A stretch of 64,000 nucleotides of DNA from Microvirga flocculans ATCC BAA-817 (GCF_000518665.1 NZ_JAEA01000002.1:124001-188000), one strand, 5' to 3'. Shown: positions 9,221 through 17,129, counted from the stretch's first letter. Numbers and translations are program-made. The notes: generated by a model from the sequence alone, not told the origin.

Positions 9221-9856
9221 TTAGTAAGTGCCGAAGCGGTAGTTCAGACCGGCGCGGACCACGCCGAACTCGGCGTTGTCGTCGATGAAGTCGTTGTCGT
9301 TGTCGAGGTTGACATACAGACCTTCGACCTTGGCCGAGAGGTTGTTGGTGAAGGCGTACTCAAGGCCGCCACCGACGGTCCAGCCGTTGGCGCCGTCAGC
9401 GAAGGCGAAGCCGCCCGTGGCGTAGATGAGGGCGCGGTCGAAGGCCACACCGGCGCGGGCGCGGACGGTGCCGAACCAGTCGCTGTTGTTGAAGTCTTCG
9501 AGGATGCCGTCGCCGTTGAAGTCGAAGCGATCGTTGCCGCCGAAGTCGGCGTACTGGATGTCGCCTTCGAGACCGACGACGAACGAGCCGATCTGGTAGT
9601 TGTAGCCGACCTGGCCGCCGCCGACGAAGCCGCCGTCGTCACCGAGATCGAAGGTCAAGCCGTTGATCGTCGTGACGGTGTCGTTGGAGTTCCAGCCGTA
9701 GCCGGCGTTCACACCGACGTAGAAGCCGGTCCAGGTGAAGATCGGGGCAGCCGCGATGACCGGGGCCGGAGGAGCCGTGCGGGTCGGGAGATCCGCAGCG
9801 GAGGCAGCTCCGGCGAGGCCGAAGAGAGCGACGCTGGCGAGAAGAATCTTCTTCAT
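9221..9856 (-). CDS. Omp25/Omp31-like outer-membrane beta-barrel protein
   Basis: The 211-residue protein has a signal peptide (MKKILLASVALFGLAGAASA). It begins its mature part with ADLPTRTAPPAPV and FTWTGFYVGVNAGYGW, the hallmark of rhizobial Omp25/31-type eight-stranded barrels. It ends in NYRFGTY, with aromatic residues suited to barrel assembly. Glycine- and asparagine-rich beta strands fill the centre. The prophage is integrated about 225 bp upstream of its start, in its 5' region, so leftward transcription leaving the prophage would enter this gene in the sense direction. Confidence 0.88.
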   Translation of the reverse strand: MKKILLASVALFGLAGAASAADLPTRTAPPAPVIAAAPIFTWTGFYVGVNAGYGWNSNDTVTTINGLTFDLGDDGGFVGGGQVGYNYQIGSFVVGLEGDIQYADFGGNDRFDFNGDGILEDFNNSDWFGTVRARAGVAFDRALIYATGGFAFADGANGWTVGGGLEYAFTNNLSAKVEGLYVNLDNDNDFIDDNAEFGVVRAGLNYRFGTY

Positions 9857-10080
9857 GGTTTCTCTTTCCTAATCGATGTCATGCCGGCCCGATCCCCGTT
9901 CGGCGGATCAAGCCAGGCACTACCCGTTTATAGAGCGACAACCTCGTGAGGGCTGTGACCTCACAACCACAGCAGCTCCGGGGCCATGTGGCAGGATTGT
10001 GGCGGCAATGTGCGTGCATTGTCCCTTGTGTCATTGCCGCCTCCTCAACGTACAGCTTGGCTATTTGTTCGACGGGGGGC
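9857..10080. other. Host intergenic remnant upstream of the porin gene
   Basis: About 220 bp of host-like DNA lies between the porin start and the candidate attL core. It probably holds the porin promoter and leader. I see no open frame with a ribosome-binding site and cannot assign the promoter boxes with confidence. Confidence 0.5.
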
Positions 10081-10095
10081 TGAAAAAATGTCATT
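10081..10095. other. Candidate attL core
   Basis: TGAAAAAATGTCATT here matches TGAAATAATGTCATT at 55878-55892 in 14 of 15 positions. The shared AATGTCATT is an almost perfect palindrome around a central T, as expected for a tyrosine-recombinase core. It lies between host DNA of the porin upstream region and the last phage gene. Confidence 0.55.
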
Positions 10096-10106
10096 TTCTC
10101 ATCATT

Positions 10107-10481
10107 TTACAGGCCCAGGATGGTTTTGTGGTTTCTCAATAAAATCAATGGGTTAAGCTTGTATATATGTTTCATACATACACCTAGGAGGGGTAAAATC
10201 CCAACGCATTTCCCAACGGTTGGGACTCTCCAAGAGGGCAGAAATCTCACATTTATCTTGCTATGGTATGCGCCCTTGTATGGCTTGAGCCACCGGGGAA
10301 TACGCCTTAATTCGTGCCGCATATAGTCAAGCTCCATCGTCATATCGCCAAACTCCAGCGCGACTCGAATGGGCCTCCTACGGTTCTTGTCGATGGTCAG
10401 GACCCATCCCTGCTTCCCCACATGCGATGGTGTAATAGTATCTCGTACCACCTGCACCCTGTCGCCCACAGTCAATCGCAT
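10107..10481 (-). CDS. Small phage protein with KOW/SH3-like N-terminus
   Basis: The 124-codon frame begins MRLTVGDRVQVVRDT, with GKQGWVLTID and IRVALEFGD following, a pattern like small KOW or SH3-type beta barrels found in phages. A GGGAGAAG ribosome-binding site precedes the ATG. The C-terminal half is less protein-like and runs across the GTTGGGA repeat cluster. The start lies within the end of the upstream frame. It is the last gene before attL, and its function is unknown. Confidence 0.5.
   Translation of the reverse strand: MRLTVGDRVQVVRDTITPSHVGKQGWVLTIDKNRRRPIRVALEFGDMTMELDYMRHELRRIPRWLKPYKGAYHSKINVRFLPSWRVPTVGKCVGILPLLGVCMKHIYKLNPLILLRNHKTILGL
10199..10226. repeat. Left cluster of GTTGGGA arm-type repeats
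   Basis: Three copies of GTTGGGA, or its complement TCCCAAC, occur at 10199-10205, 10211-10217 and 10219-10225. The last two form a perfect inverted repeat around one base. Three further copies lie next to the right att core. This arrangement suggests arm-type binding sites for the integrase or an excisionase. The cluster lies inside the 3' part of the small gene at 10107-10481. Confidence 0.45.
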
Positions 10482-10608
10482 CCAACTTCTCCCTTGCGTA
10501 CTGGACAGGCCGAACCACGTTCAGGCCAGCCGCGATGTTCTCTAGTGCGGCCCTGAGGAGGGCGTTCTCCCGCTCAAGCTCACTCAGGTACTTTGGATCG
10601 ACAATCAT
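10378..10608 (-). CDS. Small coiled-coil protein translationally coupled to the integrase
   Basis: The 76-residue frame starts at an ATG overlapping the integrase stop (ATGA). The N-terminal half (YLSELERENALLRAALENIA) is a predicted coiled coil. The position next to int would suit an excisionase or recombination directionality factor, but no DNA-binding motif is evident, so this is only positional inference. The last third overlaps the next gene by about 100 bp and may be less constrained. Confidence 0.5.
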   Translation of the reverse strand: MIVDPKYLSELERENALLRAALENIAAGLNVVRPVQYAREKLDAIDCGRQGAGGTRYYYTIACGEAGMGPDHRQEP

Positions 10609-11651
10609 CTATGCCCTCCCATGTTAGCCGCAGCCGTTGGCCTCCGAATGAGGTTCTTAGCCACCTGTTTCTTCTGAGCGGTATCGTTGTGGATATACCG
10701 CATGGTTGTCTGAAGGTTCTCGTGACCCATGAAGTCCTTCAGCAAGACCGCGTTCACGTTCTCCCTAGCAAGCCTCGTGGCTACCGTATGCCTATGAGCA
10801 TGGGTAGGCTGCGTCAGAGGCAATCCTGCGGTCTTACGGGCGCTCCTGAGCCTCTTATAGACAACATCGTAGGAGGGCAGACCCTTCTCCAACAGGTCAG
10901 CAAATCGCTTCCCTAGCTCCGTATCGAGGACCGCGTACCGCTCGTGTCCGTTCTTGGTCACGCCGAGATACAGGCTATAGAACCCATCCCCATCATCGTT
11001 CAGGTCCTTAGGAGTCCTCTTGAGTACCTCTGAGATGCGGCAACCTGTGGCAAGCTGAACGTCCATGATGGTGATGATGTTGTCCCATCCCATTGCTTTC
11101 ACGGTGTCCCTGAGCTTGGACTCATCCTCATCCGTTAGGTAAAAAGTCTCCCTCCTGGCCGAGCTACGGAAGCGGAGCTTGGGCACAGCTTCGACATACT
11201 CTTGCTCCTCAGCCCATGTGAGTAGCTTGGACGCCGCAGACATATAGCTGTTGTAGCAAGCCGCAGACTTGTCCCCGGCACACAGGTCAACCGCCTTATG
11301 AATGTGGATGGACCTAAGAGCCTTGAGGTCATCAGGGAGCTTCTCATCCTTCATCACCTTAGCGAGCATCTTCACGAACCGTCTGCCGTGTTGCTTGCGC
11401 TGAACCTCAGACCTAAGCCCGTTCCATTGGAGTTCCACTTGGTCCTCTAGTAGCTTCAGTCCGTTATTCGTTTGTGTCACGGCAACAGAAGAGTCAGGGT
11501 TATCATGTAACCCCGCCTTCATTTCTGTTTCTAGCTTCCTTGCCTCCTTTTGGGAGGTTGCGAACTTCACGAGTGTTTTCTTGTTACGCTGTACCTCCAC
11601 CCTTAGGCGTCCGGTCAGCTTCCCTCCACGTTTCTCAGGATAAATGCTCAT
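10605..11651 (-). CDS. int: Tyrosine-type phage integrase
   Basis: The 348-residue site-specific recombinase should integrate and excise the prophage. It has an N-terminal arm-binding region and a SAM-like core-binding domain near residues 65-155. The catalytic domain carries R205 (ATGCRISEV), K233 (TKNGH), H284 and R287 (HAHRHT), H310 (GHENLQTT) and the nucleophile Y319 (MRYIHN). All catalytic residues are present, so it should be active. It is the first recognisable gene inside attL and follows a 49-residue membrane protein gene almost without a gap. Confidence 0.95.
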   Translation of the reverse strand: MSIYPEKRGGKLTGRLRVEVQRNKKTLVKFATSQKEARKLETEMKAGLHDNPDSSVAVTQTNNGLKLLEDQVELQWNGLRSEVQRKQHGRRFVKMLAKVMKDEKLPDDLKALRSIHIHKAVDLCAGDKSAACYNSYMSAASKLLTWAEEQEYVEAVPKLRFRSSARRETFYLTDEDESKLRDTVKAMGWDNIITIMDVQLATGCRISEVLKRTPKDLNDDGDGFYSLYLGVTKNGHERYAVLDTELGKRFADLLEKGLPSYDVVYKRLRSARKTAGLPLTQPTHAHRHTVATRLARENVNAVLLKDFMGHENLQTTMRYIHNDTAQKKQVAKNLIRRPTAAANMGGHR

Positions 11652-11652
11652 C

Positions 11653-11802
11653 TCAGGCCCTCAACCACATTTGATACAGAATTGCACCGATCATAGATGC
11701 AAAGATCAGGAACCCTAGCCAATGCTGAGGCCCATGGGAGTTAGCCCGACCAATGAGCCACGCTAGGAAAAGAAAAGCCGCAACGCCTAATGTCCCTACC
11801 AT
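11653..11802 (-). CDS. 49-residue two-span membrane protein upstream of int
   Basis: The frame from ATG 11802 encodes MVGTLGVAAFLFLAWLIG, then a short polar loop (RANSHGPQHW) and a second hydrophobic segment (LGFLIFASMIGAILYQMW). A GGAGGAG ribosome-binding site lies upstream. The stop is one base before the integrase start codon, so the two are probably co-translated. Its role is unknown. A superinfection or membrane function is possible but unsupported. Confidence 0.6.
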   Translation of the reverse strand: MVGTLGVAAFLFLAWLIGRANSHGPQHWLGFLIFASMIGAILYQMWLRA

Positions 11803-11805
11803 CCA

Positions 11806-12180
11806 TTACTCCTCCATTATCTTGATTATGTCCCGCATCAGCTTCCGGCCTTTAGGGGTCAGGAAGTACTCAGTCTCCCTCCAGCTATCCGGCTTCTGTT
11901 GCCTGTCCACTAGCTCCAGGGCGCTAGGCCGTTGCCGCGCCTTAGGGCCGATTTCGAGGAGGACACGAGAGGCAATAGGTTGAATTGTCCTCATATCCTC
12001 CGCATACCCTGTAGGTCCTTTACCTGGCTCTAAGGCAACCGCAGCAAACGCCTCCATGTATGAAGAGGGGATACGGCCATCCTCGTCGCGGAACCTCTGA
12101 ATGAGCTTCACGACCTTCCTAAGAGCCTTCCGCTCATCGTCAGAGAGTTGGTGAAATCTGTGCGGTACTTGAGCCATCAT
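11806..12180 (-). CDS. MarR-like winged-helix protein 1
   Basis: The 124-residue protein has LSDDERKALRKVVKLIQRFR near the start. Its C-terminal segment (ETEYFLTPKGRKLMRDIIKIM) resembles the wing and last helix of MarR regulators. I see no clear recognition helix of the usual kind, so the match is weak. It belongs to the leftward lysogeny block, with a second MarR-like gene 330 bp upstream. A regulatory role in lysogeny is inferred from context. The second in-frame ATG (12177) is an equally good start. Confidence 0.55.
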   Translation of the reverse strand: MMAQVPHRFHQLSDDERKALRKVVKLIQRFRDEDGRIPSSYMEAFAAVALEPGKGPTGYAEDMRTIQPIASRVLLEIGPKARQRPSALELVDRQQKPDSWRETEYFLTPKGRKLMRDIIKIMEE

Positions 12181-12199
12181 GTTACTCCTACGGTTACTT

Positions 12200-12427
12200 C
12201 TATAGCGTTCGAGTCACTAGGTTATGTTCATCTAACATATCAAAAGCGGAGTCAAGTTTACCCATATGGATCACGACAAGGGTACTCTCTTGCGTACGCA
12301 TGATATGGGGCAAAGCTTGAATTGCGGCAATACCCGCCTCAGTCAGCCCATGCAGGGCAAATAGTTGGTCCTCATCAGCTTCGTAGACGACAACATCGGC
12401 CAGAGGAGTGATGATTTTTTGGCTCAT
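12200..12427 (-). CDS. Small phage protein of unknown function
   Basis: The 75-residue acidic product begins MSQKIITPLADVVVYEADEDQLFALHGL and has no recognised motif. It lies between the two MarR-like genes, in the same direction, with coding-like composition and no overlap. Its function is unknown. Confidence 0.5.
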   Translation of the reverse strand: MSQKIITPLADVVVYEADEDQLFALHGLTEAGIAAIQALPHIMRTQESTLVVIHMGKLDSAFDMLDEHNLVTRTL

Positions 12428-12512
12428 TCTTTTGGGTCCTATTGTTGTTCTTAGCCTGAAAAAGCCGACCTCAGGCTAATGTTTCGGGAGGGGTGATCGA
12501 CCTACTAGGCGC

Positions 12513-12866
12513 TTATGAGGCTATGGCTAAGGCAAGCTTGTCGCATAGGTCCCTGCCTTTCCTAGTAAGGGTGAGGAGTTGCTTGCGCCTATCAGACGGA
12601 TCAATCTGAACCTCTATTAGCCCGTAACCCGGTTTATCTTTGGTCCCAATGTCCGAAAGTAGAGCGATGTTCCTTGACACTGTACTCTGTGAATAGCCTG
12701 TCTCCTCCTGTATGGTTCTCGAAGTTGCTTGAGGTCCTAGACCATAAGTGCCCTTAGCAACCGTGAGTAATGTCATAAACAGAGATATAGTTATCTCCCC
12801 AACTTCCCCTGTGAGTGCTTTACCTAAGTTCCACAGGCGCTCACACGCCTTATTTTGTCTAAGCAT
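12513..12866 (-). CDS. MarR-family winged-helix regulator, candidate lysogeny repressor
   Basis: The 117-residue protein from ATG 12866 (MLRQNKACERLWNLG) has a clear MarR-type fold. There is a dimerising helix, a helix-turn-helix near residues 47-75 (TSRTIQEETGYSQSTVSRNIALL), and the wing with the hallmark IDPSDRRKQLLTLTRKG near 90-107. The start at 12866 has a GGAGAAG ribosome-binding site, whereas the frame extends further upstream without one. It is the best candidate in the element for a transcription regulator of the lytic/lysogenic choice, but no CI-like repressor was found for comparison. Confidence 0.75.
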   Translation of the reverse strand: MLRQNKACERLWNLGKALTGEVGEITISLFMTLLTVAKGTYGLGPQATSRTIQEETGYSQSTVSRNIALLSDIGTKDKPGYGLIEVQIDPSDRRKQLLTLTRKGRDLCDKLALAIAS

Positions 12867-13020
12867 TTCTTCTCCGTTGTTCTCCCTATGTTCGTGGTGG
12901 TGGTTCAGCATATAGGCGCACCTAATTTCGGGTTCAATGCAAACTTGCATAGTTCAGATGAGGCATTTAGCCCTAGGGGAGAAGTCCCATTGTGTCTCAA
13001 ATGTGGCTTGACTGTCACAT

Positions 13021-13440
13021 TTAGGACGCATGTATGTCCTTAGCGATACTTTGTATCACGGCGTCCATCGAAATCATCTGCCCCGTTGTGGTCCTGGCCC
13101 ATACGTTCAGCCCTCCGAAATCCTTATCAACAATTTCGCCCTTACCTATGAGCTTATCCGCTAACCAATCCGTAACGGCCCAATGCTCATAGACCTCCAG
13201 CATACTGTCAGGGTCATCAGGATCAGGAATAGGGGAGGCTAGGGCCGCCGCTTGATCCATCAGCCATAGGGCTTCCCGGCTCATCTGTTGGGCCGCTTGA
13301 TGGGTCCTAGTCCCATAAGAGCCCACAGGGACCACGTTACAGTTAGCATTAGCGAGAGCCAACACGAGATGAGATACGCACACAAGAACGTCATGAGTTA
13401 CAATGCGATCAGCCGTAGCTTGAATGGGGTTAGGTGTCAT
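13021..13440 (-). CDS. Hypothetical phage protein
   Basis: The 139-residue product contains an alanine-rich helical N-terminal half (QQMSREALWLMDQAAALAS) and an acidic linker (PIPDPDDPDSMLE). It lies directly downstream of the peptidase-like gene with a 14-bp gap, so it is probably part of the same transcript. No family is recognised. Confidence 0.6.
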   Translation of the reverse strand: MTPNPIQATADRIVTHDVLVCVSHLVLALANANCNVVPVGSYGTRTHQAAQQMSREALWLMDQAAALASPIPDPDDPDSMLEVYEHWAVTDWLADKLIGKGEIVDKDFGGLNVWARTTTGQMISMDAVIQSIAKDIHAS

Positions 13441-13454
13441 GTGCGTCTCCTTTC

Positions 13455-14528
13455 CTAGCGTGAGCTATAGACTTTCATCAGGATTTCATCGGCCCCAATG
13501 CCGTACTCCTCAAGCAACTCAGCAACGGCATCAGGATGGTCGTTAATGGCCTCTAGGAGCCTATAGCGGGCAGAGAGCTTGCGAGTGTTAGGCTCATAGT
13601 CATCCCACGTCCCATACGCCCCATAGCCGCTATAATCGTCGTACCCGTAGCCATAAGCGGCCCTGTAATAGCGGTTCTCATAGGGGGAGGTCCGGTCGTC
13701 ATCCATATGGGCGTAAGCCTTAGGATCACGCGCAACTGGCAGAGCTTCAACGTCAAGCTCGCAGAGCTTCTCCAATAGGTCCACAATGAAGGGCGTATAG
13801 AGGCACTCCCGGCTTGTGTGCTGATCCACATAACCAACGCTAATGTTGGAGCACTCGGGGACGAAATCGGCATACATGGCCGTATCTGTGAACGTGCCGC
13901 CATCGTCTTTCTGCCATCCCGCGCCTAGGGTAGAGGCGAGAGCATCAGCAAACGCATTAGAACAGCAACGGCCACCCCATTGATGAGTGATAACGCTACC
14001 AAAACCCTTACGGTCGAAGGCAATAGCATAGTCGATACCCTCCAAAAGCTCCCGATAGTGGTTCGCAATGAACGTGGACCCGCGCCCGCCTGACTCCTCA
14101 TCCCTATGGAACACATAGAGGCCGGGAACTTCCCTGCGGATCATCTCCGTCATGAGCCACACGCCCGCCGCACAATCCGCGCCTAGGCACTCATCCGTAA
14201 TGGCATAGGCCCATCCGGCATCATCCATGCGAACCCTTTGACGCCCGCTAGTGCGATGCACAGTGTCAGTGTGGCAGGACCACAGAACCCGGCTATCCTT
14301 GCCAACGCGCTTATACAGGTTGCCAAAGTTATCTTTGACCACGCCTAGCGGCATGATGAAGCGGTTAATAAACTTGCGTTCAGACTTGGACCCATGGGGG
14401 CGCTTGTAAGTGAGCATCTCTAGGAGCCGTTTTAGAGGCGCTGGAGCCGCTTCATATTCCTTGGGTAGTAGAGCGGTCACGTTTGTATCTAATGCCGCTC
14501 TATGGCCCGTTTCTGGTGATTTCGTCAT
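13455..14528 (-). CDS. M20/M28-like zinc metallopeptidase
   Basis: The 357-residue protein has the full ligand order of di-zinc aminopeptidase/carboxypeptidase-like enzymes. These are H86 in WSCHTDTVH, the bridging D118 in CLGADCAAG, the catalytic and ligand pair E144-E145 in HRDEESGG, D172 in AIAFDRKG and H237 in YVDQHTSRE. The C-terminal 100 residues are Tyr/Gly/Asp-rich and unlike the family. The start at 14528 (MTKSPETGH) is preferred because the upstream extension has no coding character. An intact peptidase in a lysogeny block is unusual. Its substrate is unknown. Confidence 0.75.
   Translation of the reverse strand: MTKSPETGHRAALDTNVTALLPKEYEAAPAPLKRLLEMLTYKRPHGSKSERKFINRFIMPLGVVKDNFGNLYKRVGKDSRVLWSCHTDTVHRTSGRQRVRMDDAGWAYAITDECLGADCAAGVWLMTEMIRREVPGLYVFHRDEESGGRGSTFIANHYRELLEGIDYAIAFDRKGFGSVITHQWGGRCCSNAFADALASTLGAGWQKDDGGTFTDTAMYADFVPECSNISVGYVDQHTSRECLYTPFIVDLLEKLCELDVEALPVARDPKAYAHMDDDRTSPYENRYYRAAYGYGYDDYSGYGAYGTWDDYEPNTRKLSARYRLLEAINDHPDAVAELLEEYGIGADEILMKVYSSR
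14499..14515. repeat. 17-bp direct repeat, copy within the peptidase 5' end
   Basis: TCTATGGCCCGTTTCTG here recurs exactly at 16846-16862 in the non-coding control region. Similarity extends a few bases further with small gaps. The upstream copy may be the scar of a duplicated gene start. Confidence 0.5.
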
Positions 14529-14548
14529 ATGTCTAACCTTGTATGTAT
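14529..14548 (-). promoter_or_regulatory. Weak T7-like promoter candidate before the peptidase gene
   Basis: The minus strand reads ACATACAAGGTTAG just before the peptidase ATG. The first ten bases resemble the phage promoter family (ACATACGAGGTT at 41019). The -5 region does not match well, so this is the weakest member. Confidence 0.25.
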
Positions 14549-14605
14549 CTACTATCTGTATGCGAGGAGGCAAAATCCTCCCCGCGCCATCGTGCCTAGG
14601 AACCA

Positions 14606-16069
14606 TTATGCGGCCTGTGCCTCATCATCCTTAGACGGAGCTACCGCATACCACTCACCATCATCCGAGAGATGGGCGTTGTTCTCTGCCCAATCGCGGG
14701 ACACGGTTTCATCAGTGTCCACAAGGGTCACTCCCTCATCATCAGGGTAGTATTCCATGGTGCGCTCGCAATAGAACGCATGGCGGTTCACGTTACGCTC
14801 TGCCCATGTGTCCCCATTGGCCATCACAATCGCATAGTCGTTATGATACCACTCCTCATCATAAGCACACTGGAAGCAATACTCATCACGGTAGGAAGGC
14901 GACACGTTACCAATGCCGCTAACATAGGTGAAATCCTCAGGGTCATCGTCCACATAGTCCTCATAGCCGCTGCACCATGCGCGCTCATCCTCAAGCCAGA
15001 TAAGGCCGCTTGTGCTATCCGCCGCAGTAGTCCCGCCAATCACGCAATGGTCATCATTCACCGTCACAGTATAAACGTGGTCGATATAGGGCATCACGAG
15101 ATAGTCGCCTTGTGTCACCTTGCGGATTTTTGCGCCTCTCATAGAGCCGGGAGTATATCCGAGCTTCTCAAGAGCATTAGCCATGCGTTGTTCATCGCCA
15201 TAGATGCGGCAATAGAGCTTGCGTTCAGGCCATACCAACACGCGGGCAGATGCGCGGAAATTAGGCGCGTCTAGGTCTACATATGAGAGATAGGCAAGTT
15301 GCAAATCACTATCGCCATAAACTTCCACAGGATGAATGTCGCTTTCGTACCGCTCATCCTCATAGGCCATGCAAGAGCGCGGCCCGTTCTGGTAAACCTT
15401 TTTGATTTCGGCTGGAGTAGTGGCAAAGCGTACGGTATCAGCCGCATCAATGAGAGTCGCCCAATGGCGCACAGTATCGCCATCAAGAGAGGGATAGAAC
15501 TTTTGCAAGTAGCGTCCCGGCTTCATCTCCGTAGCACGACGGATCATCCCATGTTCAGGAGATGCGAAGTAGCGAACAAGAGGCTCCTTTTTGCCTGTCG
15601 CCTTGTTCTCCTTAAAATAGAGATGGGCGAAATGGTCTGCGATAGCCTCATAAGGCCAAGGGAGAGGGAACTCCCGCACATAATAGGCCGCGTTTTCCCT
15701 CCAGTAAGCATCCTTCCAAGGGAGCATCTGGAAAGAGCCTTCAGGCAACACGCGGTCAAGCGTCGGATAAGGCACATACCACGAGATATAGCTGTGATCC
15801 CGGTTGACGATGCGTTCCGCTTCCTCGCGGTCATAACAACGAGTGATTAAACGCTGAACCGCTTGTTCCTTGAGTTCAGCGCACAAGGCGTTCAATGCCT
15901 TAACCGCATCATCTCCACCATACTTGTATGCAAGATCATGGGCGAACGTGCCGAAAGGATTGATAGCGGGAGGAGTAGGCGCGTCATACGAGAACGAAAA
16001 GTTAGTCTGGTCCTGAATGGTGAACTTACCGTTCTCATCCTTGAAAGTGACGGCATAAATCTTTTGCAT
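14606..16069 (-). CDS. Large uncharacterised phage protein with Cys-pair C-terminus
   Basis: The 487-residue product starts MQKIYAVTFKDENGKF. It is rich in Tyr, Trp and acidic residues and has no transmembrane or signal segment. The N-terminal 200 residues look globular. The C-terminal third has paired cysteines in a spaced series (CFQCAYDEEWY, CERTMEYY), which could bind zinc. It lies 77 bp upstream of the peptidase gene in the same direction. I do not recognise a function, and the pairing with the peptidase suggests a shared role. Confidence 0.7.
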   Translation of the reverse strand: MQKIYAVTFKDENGKFTIQDQTNFSFSYDAPTPPAINPFGTFAHDLAYKYGGDDAVKALNALCAELKEQAVQRLITRCYDREEAERIVNRDHSYISWYVPYPTLDRVLPEGSFQMLPWKDAYWRENAAYYVREFPLPWPYEAIADHFAHLYFKENKATGKKEPLVRYFASPEHGMIRRATEMKPGRYLQKFYPSLDGDTVRHWATLIDAADTVRFATTPAEIKKVYQNGPRSCMAYEDERYESDIHPVEVYGDSDLQLAYLSYVDLDAPNFRASARVLVWPERKLYCRIYGDEQRMANALEKLGYTPGSMRGAKIRKVTQGDYLVMPYIDHVYTVTVNDDHCVIGGTTAADSTSGLIWLEDERAWCSGYEDYVDDDPEDFTYVSGIGNVSPSYRDEYCFQCAYDEEWYHNDYAIVMANGDTWAERNVNRHAFYCERTMEYYPDDEGVTLVDTDETVSRDWAENNAHLSDDGEWYAVAPSKDDEAQAA

Positions 16070-16160
16070 GATGCGATCCCCTATTAGGCTTGTGTTGCTA
16101 TGTGAGAGGGCACACTAATGACGTAGAACGCCCTCATAGTAGTCTCGTTCTGCTATGTGA

Positions 16161-16490
16161 TTAGGCCGCAAGAGCCTTGGAAGTGTCGATAATCTCAACC
16201 GTGCCGGATGCGTAGCGGCAATACATGGCAAGCTGTCGCGCCATCACACCAAGCTCTAGGACCAAATCGCGGAGAACATCGTCCTGGCGATCAGGGACCA
16301 TTGCAATGTCGTACGCGATACTGTGATCCTCATAGAAAGTTCCGTCATCATCCATCCAACCGCCCGAGATGGGAGTTGCGGTAAATCCGCCGAACTTGCG
16401 GCAGAGCGCATGTTTAGCGAACGTATGAACGGCAGTAAGATCGTTGCCATCGTTATCCTTGAGAGGAACAATAATGCGAGCTTCACGCAT
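16161..16490 (-). CDS. Small conserved phage protein
   Basis: The 109-residue frame from ATG 16490 begins MREARIIVPLKDNDGND. It contains CRKFGGFTATPISGGWMDDDG, a pattern I associate with small uncharacterised phage proteins having a GGFT...GGW motif. The start at 16490 is preferred to one 63 bp upstream because it begins the conserved part. It is the first gene of the leftward lysogeny block, next to the large non-coding region. Confidence 0.65.
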   Translation of the reverse strand: MREARIIVPLKDNDGNDLTAVHTFAKHALCRKFGGFTATPISGGWMDDDGTFYEDHSIAYDIAMVPDRQDDVLRDLVLELGVMARQLAMYCRYASGTVEIIDTSKALAA

Positions 16491-16795
16491 TGGGTTATCT
16501 CCGGTTGGTTCTGGTGGAGCGGTCGTGAACCGCTCACAACATTTGTATAGCAAAGCCGGACCCGATACACAAGCGAGAATGATACGAGTTCATACTTGAT
16601 CGCATTAGTCTTTAGTCTAAGTTATTTTATTGCGCGAGCGAGCGATGCCTCGCCGGATCGCAGCACAATTCAAGCACAACCTAAACGCGAAAGCATGAGC
16701 CAGAACCACAACCACATACCATAAATTCCTACATACTGAAAACAATCAATGAGCAATTACAAGGACTTACGGCGAGCGTTACATTGCTTCAATTC

Positions 16796-16804
16796 TGTGG
16801 ATAA
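16796..16804. promoter_or_regulatory. Single perfect DnaA box
   Basis: TGTGGATAA matches the complement of the DnaA box TTATCCACA. A single 9-mer can arise by chance, and an origin would normally show several. It is notable only because it lies in the repeat-rich non-coding region. Confidence 0.35.
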
Positions 16805-16845
16805 CTCATTTTCCATACCACGATAGCGGCGCACAAGAATGGCCG

Positions 16846-16862
16846 TCTATGGCCCGTTTCTG
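16846..16862. repeat. 17-bp direct repeat, non-coding copy
   Basis: TCTATGGCCCGTTTCTG is identical to 14499-14515 in the 5' part of the peptidase gene. It lies in non-coding DNA 350 bp upstream of the lysogeny block. Confidence 0.5.
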
Positions 16863-17129
16863 ACCAATTAAAGCGCGTTTCTTTGTAACACTCATCTGAA
16901 CTCATAAGAGATCATATGATACATTATCCGCATTGAAACATCAGTGTCTTGTGACTACATCAAAACCCTTGTGTGTAACACACTAACAGTGTGTGTGTCC
17001 TGCGTGGTCGCGTGGTTCTTGGGTGTCTCATGTGGAACTCATGAGGAACTAATGAGCTATGCAATGGTGTGACGCTTTGTTATAATGTTATGCACCCAGC
17101 GCAATACTCCTTAGAATCCACATATTCCA

